From assembly GCA_019648995.1 (NCBI GenBank), contig BLXT01006765.1, forward strand, positions 949,305-976,512: a stretch of 27,208 bases of DNA, in the 5' to 3' direction. Below the pieces are notes generated by a model. It made no database searches. It had not been told where the DNA came from and saw only the letters and a list, made by a program, of their open reading frames with translations. The DNA is from Plakobranchus ocellatus. Its lineage: Eukaryota > Mollusca > Gastropoda > Plakobranchidae. Position 1 is the stretch's first letter. Each line of letters opens with the position of its first letter. Position numbers and translations under genes: made by a program. Below, piece by piece: positions 1 through 10,300 of the stretch.

Positions 1-210
1 AGGGAGATGTTAGTAATATTGATTATATAGTGTAATTTGGCCTATTATGTGAAATGGCAAGTTGGCATCATTGTGACGTAATCTAACGTAATAAATCTGG
101 CTCAGAGTTGTTCAACTGATCTTCTATGCTTCATGTCCAGTCATTCGCGTACCGTCTCTAAAATTATTTATTAAGTGTTCTAGACTTATAAGTCACAACA
201 AGAACATAAC

Positions 211-410
211 AGGGTTCATCCCATTGTTTCTCACAGATTACTAAGAGGACAGTTTTACACTTTATGTGAAGAACTTCAAGAAGATACGTCCAAATTCTTC
301 AATAATTTTCGTATGCCCGGAGCCACATTTGAAGAATTGACAACGATTTGACACCAAATGTTCGACAACAAACAAATATGAGAATACCAGTTCTGGTCGG
401 AGGGCCAGGC
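211..410 (+). pseudogene. PIF/Harbinger-type transposase relic (N-terminal part)
   Basis: Frame 211-351 reads RVHPIVSHRLLRGQFYTLCE, then LQEDTSKFFNNFRM, PGATFEELTTI and TGA. The pattern W/R-V-H-P-I, R-G-x-F, E-L, F-x-N/Y-F-R-M, F-x-x-L is typical of the segment before the nuclease domain in HARBI1-like and Harbinger transposases. After the stop, a different frame gives RQQTNMRIPV, which resembles the next conserved piece (R-Q-x-T-N-x-R). The DDE catalytic part is absent. A dead DNA-transposon fragment is the best reading; no terminal repeats were seen. Confidence 0.7.
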
Positions 411-411
411 A

Positions 412-640
412 AACATTTATCCAAGCATCATTTTTTTTTTTTTTTTAGTTTTTATAATCTTCACTTGTACTGTCCCAAATTATGGTTCTGCTTTTTTTTT
501 TTATTCTAAAATCAAATGCTCTGTTTCATGATAAGAAGACATGGTTGCACTGGAGCTATTGTCGTGTTGAATGAGAAGCAAGAAAAAACATAGCAAGATG
601 TATGATATCGCCGGCAGTAAATACATCTCGTGTGTTCGCG
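412..640. other. T-rich low-complexity flank
   Basis: Contains two T runs (about 430-446 and 492-502) and no recognisable gene. The T runs may mark old insertions. Confidence 0.5.
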
Positions 641-681
641 TTTATTGAGGTGTGTTCTTCACCAATGCGCCGGTATGTCGC

Positions 682-719
682 GGCGTAGCAGAATGTGGGC
701 GACACAAATCTGCTACGCC
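682..719. repeat. Perfect 11-bp inverted repeat (hairpin)
   Basis: GGCGTAGCAGA (682-692) and TCTGCTACGCC (709-719) are exact reverse complements around a 16-nt loop. The arms are GC-rich in an AT-rich neighbourhood. It may be part of a MITE or SINE; no function is assigned. Confidence 0.85.
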
Positions 720-786
720 AAGACTGAAATTACTGCCTGTCGCTCGTGTGTCCGCAACCATAGGCCACAGGGTATCTCCAGACTGC

Positions 787-800
787 GCAGTAATTACTGC
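787..800. repeat. 14-bp perfect palindrome
   Basis: GCAGTAATTACTGC reads the same on both strands. ATTACTGC also occurs at 728-735, so the element sits in a locally repeated context. TAATTA is a homeodomain-type core, but binding is only speculation. Confidence 0.8.
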
Positions 801-830
801 TGCGACTTTTACATCTCGTCTGTCAGGGGC

Positions 831-1140
831 CTAACCGCAGCTATAAATGACCTAGATATCTTGGTAGGTACAATCAATCTTTAAACGCATCTATAACTGA
901 CCTACAATCTATGTAGGTACAATCAATCTTTAACCGTAGGTATCAATGACCTATAGATCTAGGTAAGTACAATAAATCTTTCCCTGCACCTGTAAATGTC
1001 CTACGTAAGTACAACAAATCTTTACCCCGCGGCTATAAACGTATTTTGGCATTCACACTCCAGTTTTTTCTCCGCAGCAGTAAACTGATCTACATGCTTA
1101 GGCAAGCACATCCCAATCTTTCCCCGCAGCTCTGAATTTG
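831..1140. repeat. Degenerate ~50-bp tandem repeat, five to six copies
   Basis: Repeated blocks of the form ACCGCAGCTATAAATGACC, then CTA...GTAGGTACAATCAATCTTT start near 831, 882, 931, 981 and 1023, with a more diverged copy from about 1073. Successive copies decay toward the right; the shared anchors are TATAAATGACCTA and GTACAATCAATCTTT. Confidence 0.8.
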
Positions 1141-1340
1141 CCCAACCCCAGTGAGAGTACTGACGTAAAGACGAAAATGCGGATTCCTTTATGAATGTTC
1201 ACTGATTCAGTGATTGCATCCCAAGGCGCGTCATCCTGTCTGACTCGGCTTTCCCAAGTTTTTTTGAAAGATTCATTCTTATTTGAACTCAAACCTAGAG
1301 CTTTTTGCGAGGAGCTCGCCAATCCCTCCTTCTTTACCCC

Positions 1341-1368
1341 CCCCCNNNAAAAAAAAAAAAGAAAAAGA
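1341..1368. other. Short assembly gap between C and A homopolymers
   Basis: Three undetermined bases (1346-1348) separate a C run from an A run. The sequence here, and any open frame across it, is unreliable. Confidence 0.9.
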
Positions 1369-1434
1369 AAAAAGGGGAGGGGGGAGAAGATAATTTGATG
1401 GAATATAGGTGTGTGTGTATATGACGTGCTGGTT

Positions 1435-1587
1435 GGTTTTTGTATATAGCCAGTCCATAACAAGGTGATCTCAAGACTTTAGGCCCTCCGTCAGGCCAGG
1501 GCGCCGGTGACGGGGCTCGAACCCGCGATAGAAGGGTCCCCGCAGATCTCAGGGCGGACTCGCTAACCACAGAGCCACCGACGCCCC
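1435..1587 (-). mobile_element. tRNA-derived SINE, copy 1
   Basis: On the minus strand the element starts GGGGCGTCGGTGGCTCTGTG. An A-box-like TGGCTCTGTGG lies at 1577-1567 and a B-box GGTTCGAGCCC at 1523-1513, as in the internal RNA polymerase III promoter of a tRNA head. The body contains GTCCGCCCTGAGATCTGC, GGAGGGCCTAAAG, CTTGAGATCACCTTGTTATG and GACTGGC, and ends near CAAAAACC. A second copy with the same body lies at 18212-18342 on the plus strand. Two dispersed copies in opposite orientation with one shared 3' end support retroposition. Confidence 0.85.
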
Positions 1588-1930
1588 GTATACGATGTGT
1601 GTTAATAAAAAAAAAAAAGAAAGAGTTACAGAAAACATGAACGCAGATTTTGTCGTTCAAACAAACTAGTACTATTTTTTCTTTAAAAAAAAAACTATGA
1701 TATGTTTTTTAGTCTAAAAATCCAGGGGTGAGATATCATTTGTACGCTGGGCCTTTCATTGTGTTGTACATTTGTGCATTTGTACTTGTCTGACGAGTGG
1801 ACTTATAAAGTCTCTATAATGTACATATAATTATAGGAATCATTGATGGAGTGAAAGAGAGAAAAATATGTGCCGATATCTTTTCTAGTGCAAAGTTATA
1901 ACTTTCTCAAGCGCTTGTTGATAGGCTATG

Positions 1931-1981
<51 letters not shown>
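1931..1981. repeat. (TA)n microsatellite
   Basis: About 23 TA units preceded by two TATG-like interruptions. Confidence 0.95.
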
Positions 1982-1985
<4 letters not shown>

Positions 1986-2221
1986 AAACTGAATGCAAGT
2001 AATTGTGTCAGTAGAAGACAATGTCACATAACCTGCTGTCTTTGAAAACTCAAGCCGTGAGGCAGAAGACGGCCTGACAAAACTACTGTGAACAAGAATT
2101 ATTTATAGGTTTCACAATCAAAGGCCTGCTGGTTCTGCTAGCCTGAAAATCAGAGCTCTTGTGCGTTTCTGCTGCTGCCAGTGTGTGTTGTTTTTGTGAA
2201 CCCTCTGACCTCAAAACGAGG

Positions 2222-2433
2222 TCACGTGATGCAGCAGCCATTATGATTATCGAACGTCTGAAACGTCGCGTTTCCTCACAACTGTTACATGAATGTTTAA
2301 AAATATAAAAATTTATGATAATTTTTACGTGTTAATACCAAACTCCTGATGAGTTGTTCGAAATGTTTATGAAACTTGGTTAATCAGAGTGGAAACCAGG
2401 TGAGCCAATACACGAGGAATCCAAAATGGCCGC
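2222..2433 (+). promoter_or_regulatory. Candidate promoter and 5' UTR exon of the TCF20-like gene
   Basis: Within 212 bp are a palindromic E-box TCACGTGA (2222-2229), a minus-strand YY1-like ATAATGGCTGC (read from 2244 to 2234), an inverted repeat GAAACG-TCG-CGTTTC (2260-2274), a CCAAT box (2405-2409) and a perfect plus-strand YY1-type AAAATGGCCGC (2423-2433). A strong splice donor, AACCAG|GTGAGC, falls after 2399 and could join to the acceptor before 4280. In that model an in-frame TAA at 2381-2383 precedes the ATG at 4282. CpG and motif density here stand out from the AT-rich flanks. The role is inferred. Confidence 0.4.
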
Positions 2434-2521
2434 TCTTTCAGCTAATGAAATCCATAACTGGAGCATAAGTTTTGCTTTAGAAAGAAACGTAAACGAAATC
2501 AAAGCATTGATTCTACTCTAG
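2426..2521 (+). other. Short 31-codon ORF beginning inside a YY1-type motif
   Basis: The ATG lies in AAAATGGCCGC. The reading frame begins MAALSANEIHNWSISF and ends LILL before TAG. YY1 motifs around an initiator ATG are common in animal genes, so this could be a uORF or the first coding exon of another gene. It is not recognised as a family. It falls inside intron 1 if the donor after 2399 is the real one. Confidence 0.2.
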
Positions 2522-4279
2522 ATTGAGATCTGTTTTTTTAAACTTTTGTTACCTAGTTATTTTACACCGTCATAAATTTTGGGCTTTAATGGCATTCAAG
2601 AGTCCTTCAGAAGAGATTCGGACAAGACTTACGAATGTACACACAAGAAAAGAAAATTTATGAAAGATATTGAAAGCTAGATTGTAGCTGCTAACGAACC
2701 TGTCATATTACCCATTTAAATACATGTTAAATGAAACATAAAATACAATTTCTTGCATTTTAACACTTTCTGTTCTATAAGGCGCAAAATGCGGTTCAGC
2801 GCCATGCCTGGTTTGTACATAAGCTGCAAAATGCTGCCCGCAAAGAAACAACGAAAATACAAATTTACAATCACTGAATCAGCCTAATTGGCTAATAAGA
2901 TCTAGATCACACTTTTGCACATTCAATTTCCTTTCATTTGATACACTTTGTTAGATTATCTTTTATAGTTCTAAAGATTTAAGCTGTTAAAATTCAGAAC
3001 ATGAAGTTATGGGCAAATACAAAGTACAATTGTGAAAATTCCTGGGGTATAGATCTAGAGAGTGTTCATCCCTTAATTTCTAAATTAATTGCAGACTTGA
3101 TCAACTAAATTCCGCAGCAACTATCAATGATGTGACCTGAGGTGGTCATTTTTTTCCCAAAGTTTTAAAAGCTACATGTAACTTTATTTTTGGAGGAAAT
3201 TATTTGAAATTGTTAGTAAATGTTCAAAATTGTCAGCATTTGACTAAAATGAGCTTCATTTTATCATTATATTGGAATATTGCAATATGTGCATAAAATT
3301 AGGTCTTTCTGAGATTAAAATTATAATTTAAAATGTAAGTTTCAGAATTGGGTGTAGATTCTAGATCTAGATTTTAACCTTTTTAAATCTGGATCCAGAT
3401 CTAAATAATCGGGCTTTGGCTTCTGATGTCAATATTATCATAGATATGAATTAGGTTAGAGTTAGAGCTATTCATATCAAATTAAAACGATTATTACTAG
3501 TAGGCCCACTGCTGATTATGCTTTACTTAGAATCCCCAACTCGCTTAGAAGTGAAAGGTGTTTTGCAAAATGGCACAACAAAAATTGCTATAGTGTAGAC
3601 CAATCAGCAAGGATAACTTTGGGAGAAGAAGACATGCATTCTACTAGCAAGATTTCTCTGCAATCATGGGACATTTTTGGTGTAATGTAAATAGTTTGGC
3701 AAAGTAAGTCTAAGAATTTGTGAAGGCAAGGAGTCATGTTTGACCTTGGAATCATATGCAACTGTATAATTTTTACTACAATTTTGTTTTCTTTGGTAAA
3801 ACTTTGGGACAGCTCCATTGGTTTTTTTTTTGTTGTTGTTGTTGTTGTTTTTGACATTCAAAACTTTTTCTTTTAGAAATGAGAATGCTTTGATTAAAAA
3901 AAAATTGAAATTTTATTATCTTACTCTCAGTCTGACAGGCTTTGATACTAATGATAGTTGAGAACTAAACAGGAAATAGATTCAAGGCTGCTTTCACCTT
4001 TTGACTACAATTTTTATATATGGGCGATAATGACTGCATGCTTGAGGAAAGCAAAAGGGATTGAGAGGAAGTTAGGGATGGGTGTTGTTAAGATTCAGAT
4101 TGTTATCTAGTGAAATCTTATGGTACTTGATAGCCAGACTTCTGTTGGCTGGTATGTCATCATCAGATTCTCTAGCAAAATTGTGAACAAAAAGATGAAC
4201 TTACTTGAAGAATAGTGGTAAGTTTTTCGTTTCATCCAGCTCAGACTTATTTCTGTGTTTTACCTCTTGTGGCATTCAG
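2522..4279. other. AT-rich stretch, probably intron 1 (non-coding)
   Basis: No coding signal seen on either strand. It holds GATCTAGATC-type strings (3357-3410) and a GTT triplet run (about 3832-3849). The last bases, CCTCTTGTGGCATTCAG, form the acceptor of coding exon 1. Confidence 0.55.
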
Positions 4280-4281
4280 GT

Positions 4282-4377
4282 ATGAATCATTACCCAGACA
4301 ACTACCATGGGTATGGAAGAGATACCTCCGGCATGCAAAACATGGCCTTTAGTGGTTACAGGGAGTCCTCTGCTATG
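4282..4377 (+). CDS. TCF20: Coding exon 1 (residues 1-32)
   Basis: The acceptor TGGCATTCAG ends at 4279, so the exon begins at 4280 with GT and then ATG at 4282. It encodes MNHYPDNYHGYGRDTSG and onward, rich in Tyr, His and Gly, and ends at a codon boundary before the donor GTAAGA at 4378. It is 96 coding nt, phase 0. No longer N-terminus is visible: if the upstream exon ends at the donor after 2399, the joined frame reads TAA (2381-2383) four complete codons plus a split codon before this ATG, with no other ATG between. The assignment depends on this short exon belonging to the same transcript as the next one. The matching phase and similar Tyr/His/Gly composition support that. Confidence 0.75.
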
Positions 4378-7300
4378 GTAAGACATGGAATAAAACTTTT
4401 CACAATTCTCTTGATATGATACCTAGTGCTGTGGACAAGAGCTTGTTTCAGTCTACAGGGCCAGATCCACTGGGGGGTTCCAGGGGTTCTGGAATCCCTC
4501 CTCTGCAAAAGTTATGTACCTGTGGATGTTGATTATAAATGTACTATTTTAGTGCCAGGAGAGGCCACATATTCAGTCTCAAATTGCAAAAATTCTTGCA
4601 GAACCCCTTTTTTGCAAAAGTTAAGTATGTGTGGATGTTGATTGTGTACTGTCTTAGTGTCAGGAGAGGCCACATTTTCACTCTCAAACTGCAAAAACTT
4701 GTCAGCTTAAGCCCCCCCCCTTTCTGAATTTCTTGATCCTGCCCTGGATTATTTTTATCTAATTTTTTTTCTTTTTATACTGGACCTCAGTTCTGTCCAG
4801 AATGTTTGATTTAGTAATAATTTACCTCTTCAAAGTTAATGAATGAAGCAGTATTTGGATTTATAAAAAACTTCATGATTCAACAAAATTTGGTGTTGAA
4901 AATTTTTGACTGCCACCACTTTTTGTCCAGCATCATTAGCATCTCGTGATCACTCCTCGGTCATTTGTGTTCATTTCTTTTTATTTACAACAACTACCAA
5001 AAGCGATCTCCCATGTAATTTAAAATAAAATCAAGAAGTGTCAAATGATTAGATTGACCTTTTTCCTGATTTCCCCATTTTAGTGGCGTGAAATAAAAAG
5101 ACACTTATGAAATGAACTTATAATTACATCACAAATGTACATGATTTTTATAGTATTGAGACTTTAAGGATTAATGGCCTGCAAGCTGTAGTAAGAACTA
5201 TTCAGCAGATAAATCACTAGTAAAAGGGTGTCATGGACACCTTATAGAAAAGATGGGTTAAAGATTGAACTTTATAAGTGGTAATTAATATCAACTCTAT
5301 CAATATGAGCGCCTTCTGTAGTTCTTGCGTCCTCTTTGAGTTAACTCTGCCATGTATTGATGCAATATTTACAAATGGCCCTGGATATTTTTGGTGAGTA
5401 GGTGAGTATTTATAGTGAATATTTGAATACTCTGTAGTATGAGGATTCATTATAATATATAGGTTATTTTGAGGTTGAAATCTCTAGTGGCTGAGCTCTG
5501 ATACGACTTCAGTTTTACAGTTTTACCGGCATAATCTAGCTAGCATCGTTGAGATAGATACTTTTGAAATCATTATAAGATACTTTTGAAATCAAAGGAA
5601 TGTTTCCCCAATTACAGTAATTGTATTTACATAAATTACAGGTTTATTTCATGTTGATAAAGTTTTTATGTCTGTAGATTTTTTCCCCTCAACTATATAG
5701 ACTCCAGGGGCTCATTGTAATGAAGTATTCAGAGTTAAACTTTATTTATGTCTCCTTGGTTTTGTCAGACTTTCTGGTCCAGGGCTCATAACTCGAAAGT
5801 AGCAGAATGTCAGATACTAAGTTTTGGAAACCCCCGCCTCAATTCTAAATGATATTAATGTTCATAGACAAGGCTAATGATACTGCTACAGTGCTACTTC
5901 CGCTCACTTTTTTACACAATGATTTGGTAGGGCACTTGGCTGCCTTGATCCGCACTGTGGGAAGAAAAAAATGTGTGTTACATCAAATCAGTAGTATTTG
6001 TTTCTGAGACTGCTGCGCTTAGATGTTTTAATTCATTCAATTGATTGATTGAAATACATGGACTCAGTTTTTATCATATTTTTCAATATTTAAAACAATT
6101 TTCCCGTCCAGCCAATCCGAGGTCAACCTCACCCAGATTACCATGGAGGTGGCTACCCCATGCTTCCTCAGCATGGTGGAGGAGGAAGTAGAAACATGTA
6201 TGGACAGAGTGGAGTTTCACCATATGGCATGACAAACTATGGTCACTACAACACGTCCAGTCACATGCATCATCAGGGTGGCATGGTAAACCCTTACTAC
6301 AACTCACATGGTCAAGTACCTGGTCCTACAGAGGGTCACCATGGCTATAACATTCACCATCAGCACCACATGGGCATGATGAGTCCCGGTCATCAGAGAC
6401 ATCCATCAGTGGCTGGAAGCAGAGGTGGTGGTCAGCATGGCAGCACAGCTTCTGCAGGCCAGGATCACTATGGTGGAGCCTACCCTGGTCAGAGCTCTCC
6501 AAGCCGCATGCCACTCCAACACCCACCTCATTCATCTCACCCTCAAGTTCCTGTGCCACCACACCCCATGCGACAGACTAACACTCAGCAAAACCCCCAG
6601 GAGGTGGCAGATAATATTCTGCAAATGGCATCTGCTTATCCATCCAATCAAACTGTAAGATTTGCTTTTTTTTACACTGTCCATAAGAATTCCGCAAGAA
6701 AGATTTCTGTAGATGAGCATGTCATGCTGCCTAGAAATATTTGCACTGCCCTAAATCTCTAGCTTGTCAGCCCTTCCCAATTGTTTTGCTGAGAGACTAC
6801 AAATAGATTAGGTTTCTCCACTTAATTGAGAACATTTCTATTATCCAAACGCAATGTTTTTATGCTTGATTGTTTTCAGAGTGTTTGTAATTTATGCTAC
6901 GTAGAATCTATGAGAGAATTAGCAGCAGGTACCCTCAATACTATGAATGATCCCTAAACTGTGTTAGTAATGTAATTCTTTTGTTCTGAATGTATTTTAA
7001 ACGTTTGAAAGATACCTTTGAACACTCATTCGAAGACTGGCAATAATCATGTGGATCTGTCCTTCTGGTCAAGACCAAAAATCCAAAAATCATTTGGCAA
7101 TGAACACCAAAAACTCCTCATTGAGTGGTGTGATAATCATAATGAGGCAACCTCATTCAGCAGTCTTATGCAGGATTTTGGCAGTCTTTTTCTTCTTATA
7201 TTTTTTTTTTTACATAAGGAAAGTATAAAACAGGGAACACATCTTTATAAGTGAGGACTACTTGTACATATGATATTTTCTGCTCCCAAACTTCTATTTT

Positions 7301-10300
7301 ATACAGGTTTTCCAAGCTATTGAAGGAATTTGTAATGAAATTTAATCATGCACAAGTGTTTAACTGTAGTTTACATATATAACATGATTCCTCTGTCTGA
7401 TTTTTTAGCCACAAAATTTTATTTCCTGGTGGATTGCATTCATTGACTGTTGTTTTAAGGAATATTTAATGTGATAAGAATTCTGAAAGTATTCCCTACT
7501 TTTTTTAAATCTTGAAATCCTCCTGTTGTATTTTTCAGGTACAGGTTCCTCTTAAAAATCGACCAGCACCATATCATATTCCTCGGTCCCCTCATTTTGT
7601 CCCTCGGTCAGATCACCCTCATCACAGTTCGCCGAGCCCACACCACCACCAACAGTCCTATACTAGCCATGCTAGTCCCAGTCCTACCTCAGGAGCTCAG
7701 TCGCCCATCAGTCACAATGCTGCCTCGTCGCCCAGTGTGGGGATGGTGAGATCACCCAGTGGACAGGTCATGTCTCCATCCCAACCTGGCTCAGCGTACC
7801 ATGGACAAGCTATGCCACAGGCAGCCCAGCTAGCTAACATGGCTTCCAGTCACTCAACCATCAGTGGCGGAGGCCAGTCCTTACATTATCATAACCAACA
7901 TCCTCACGCTCATCCTCCACAACAGGGGCATTTAGTGCAGCATTCAGACTCTCCACACTATTCACCATGTTCCTTGAGCCAGTCTCCCTACTCAGCATCC
8001 CCCTCTGCCCCAGTTCAGTCGTCACCGTACTCTCCTCACAACCCTGCCTCATCTCATCATCACCCAGCCACTGCAGGCAATATGATGTCAAGTTCATGTG
8101 CCAACAACATGTCTGTGCCGTATGTTTCTAGTCCCAGCGGCAAAGGTCAACCATCAAGTTTAGGACAGAATTCTGCCGAGGCTTCGAACAATCCGCTGAT
8201 GTCATTAGAGAAATTAGTGATGTTACCAGAGACTCAGGTAGTTGATCCCAAAAGTGTCGTCAATGATGCCTGTCTAGCACAATCAGAGGAGGGTCCAAAA
8301 AACGGTGAAGACCCAGCAGAGTGGCCTGCTGAGAGCTCAGGTCATTCTGTCGGGTGTTCGGGTTTTACTAGCTCTCCCATAGCCCAGTCTGTTGGTACTG
8401 GTCCTGATGGTCAGCCAGCTGCACCGAGGAGTGTTTGCCCCACAGACACTCAGGCTCACCAGGCTGGAGTTGACCAAACAACTTCACAGAATGGACAGCT
8501 CTGCACTGGCTCCCAGTCCAGTCAGGTTGTAAATGACAAATCAACTTCACAGAGAGGACGGCACAGCATGTTTGTTCAGTCTGATCAGTTTGGAGTTGAC
8601 CAGTCAACTTCACAGAGTGGACAGCCTTGCACTGGTTCCCAGTCCAGTCAGGTTGCAAATGACCAATCAACTTCACAGAGTACACAGCACAGCATGGTTG
8701 TTCAGTCTGATCAGTTTGGAGTTGACCAGTCAACTTCACAGAGTGGACAGCCTTGCACTGGTTCCCAGTCCAGTCAGGTTGCAAATGACCAATCAACTTC
8801 ACAGAGTGCACAGTACAGCATGGTTGCTCAGTCTGATCAGTTTGGAGGTGACCAGTCAACTTCACAGAATGGACATTGCCACATGGTTTCCCAGTCCACT
8901 CAGGTTGTAAATGACCGATCAACTCCACAGAATGGTCAACACAACATGGATGCTCAATCTTACAAGATAATTACAACCTCCTCTAACAACTGCCCTGAAA
9001 ATGCCAGGATACCAGCACCAGATTTGAACTTAGATCAATCATCTGCAATAACAAGTGGTTTACCAGACACAAACTCTGGTCATCCGTGTATAGATCTTCA
9101 GTCACAGTCGCAATGTACATCTAAGTCTCAGCAAAAGGAAACTGCATCACCAAGCTCAGACGAAGTCAGGGATGTTCACCCCTGTTCAAAATCAGGGGAA
9201 ATCTCATCTGGAGCTGTTGACAAATATGGTCACGCTGTATCAGCAGTGTCTGTCGAAAGGTCGGGAAAAGCAGAGCCTTCCACCACTGGAAGTGGTCAGG
9301 ACAATATAAAACAGGAATCTGATAGCTCAATCTCCCAGACAAATAGTAGGTCTCATACCCCAACAGCTACATCCATCCCTGATGCCCTTGACGGTCACTC
9401 CCCTATCAGTGAAATGGCATCAGCCGAATCCACTAGTGATACAAGTGATGGGCTAAACAGCAATACGAGTATTAGTTCTTATTGCACAGCCAAATTGGAG
9501 GATGAGACTGGCACAGCAAATTGCAAGGGCCAATCTCAGGATGTTGCTGACATGCAAATTGATGTGGACAGCAAGAGTAATGTAACTGTGTGCACATCTA
9601 ACCTTGAAGTAGCTCAAAATCCTGAGGAGTGTGTTAAATCAATAGACAAAAAAGATGGAGGCTCAATAGGTTTGCTGAATTGTCCTGTATCATTGTTGTC
9701 ATCTACGATTACAGGTTCTGATTGTAAAAATGTAAAACAAGAAACAGAAATTGAGAGCAAGGCAGATGCTTCATCCCAAGTTGCATTATGCAAGAGTTCA
9801 CTGACAAAGGAAGATGTGAAGTTTTCCCCTTTGCCATGTCACCCCCCTACTGTTCTCTCAGAGGTTCCCATCATAACTAACAATGTAGATGGGGCAACTG
9901 TCTGTGCACCTGATGATGACAAAGATCTGGACTATGATACTAGTATTCACACTAAAGTCCATAATGGCCTCAGTGCTTTGGTCAAGTCAAAGGTAAGCTA
10001 TTCGCGTCGGGCTGCTCTGATCACACCCTGCAGTATAGCTGTGGAGGCCAGCGAGAGAGCAGCATGTGAGAGGTTTGGCTCCAGGCACACTGCCATAGGA
10101 AGGGTCACACGCAATTCCAGTTTCAGAGATCGTAGTAACAGTACTGGGAATGCAGATTCTGACGAAAGTTCAGAGAACATTTCAAGTTCGTCCTACCTGC
10201 TTTCTAAAGACCCTCAAGATGGCAACAGGAAACGAGGGCCCAGCTCCTCCACCAAGAGGAATGGGTTCAACAAATCAGTGGGGCTCGTCATTTCCTCTTC

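Noticed and set aside
1098..1660. Minus-strand open frames over the SINE and homopolymers
   Set aside because: They cross undetermined bases and the SINE head; no protein similarity seen.
7512..7538. N-terminal extension of the giant open frame
   Set aside because: It starts at TTG and consists of the intron tail, including the polypyrimidine tract and the CAG acceptor.
8368..8928. Long minus-strand open frame (186 codons) opposite the giant exon
   Set aside because: It spans the 63-bp repeat array; the open frame follows from the stop-free repeat on that strand and repeats with the same period. No independent gene signal.
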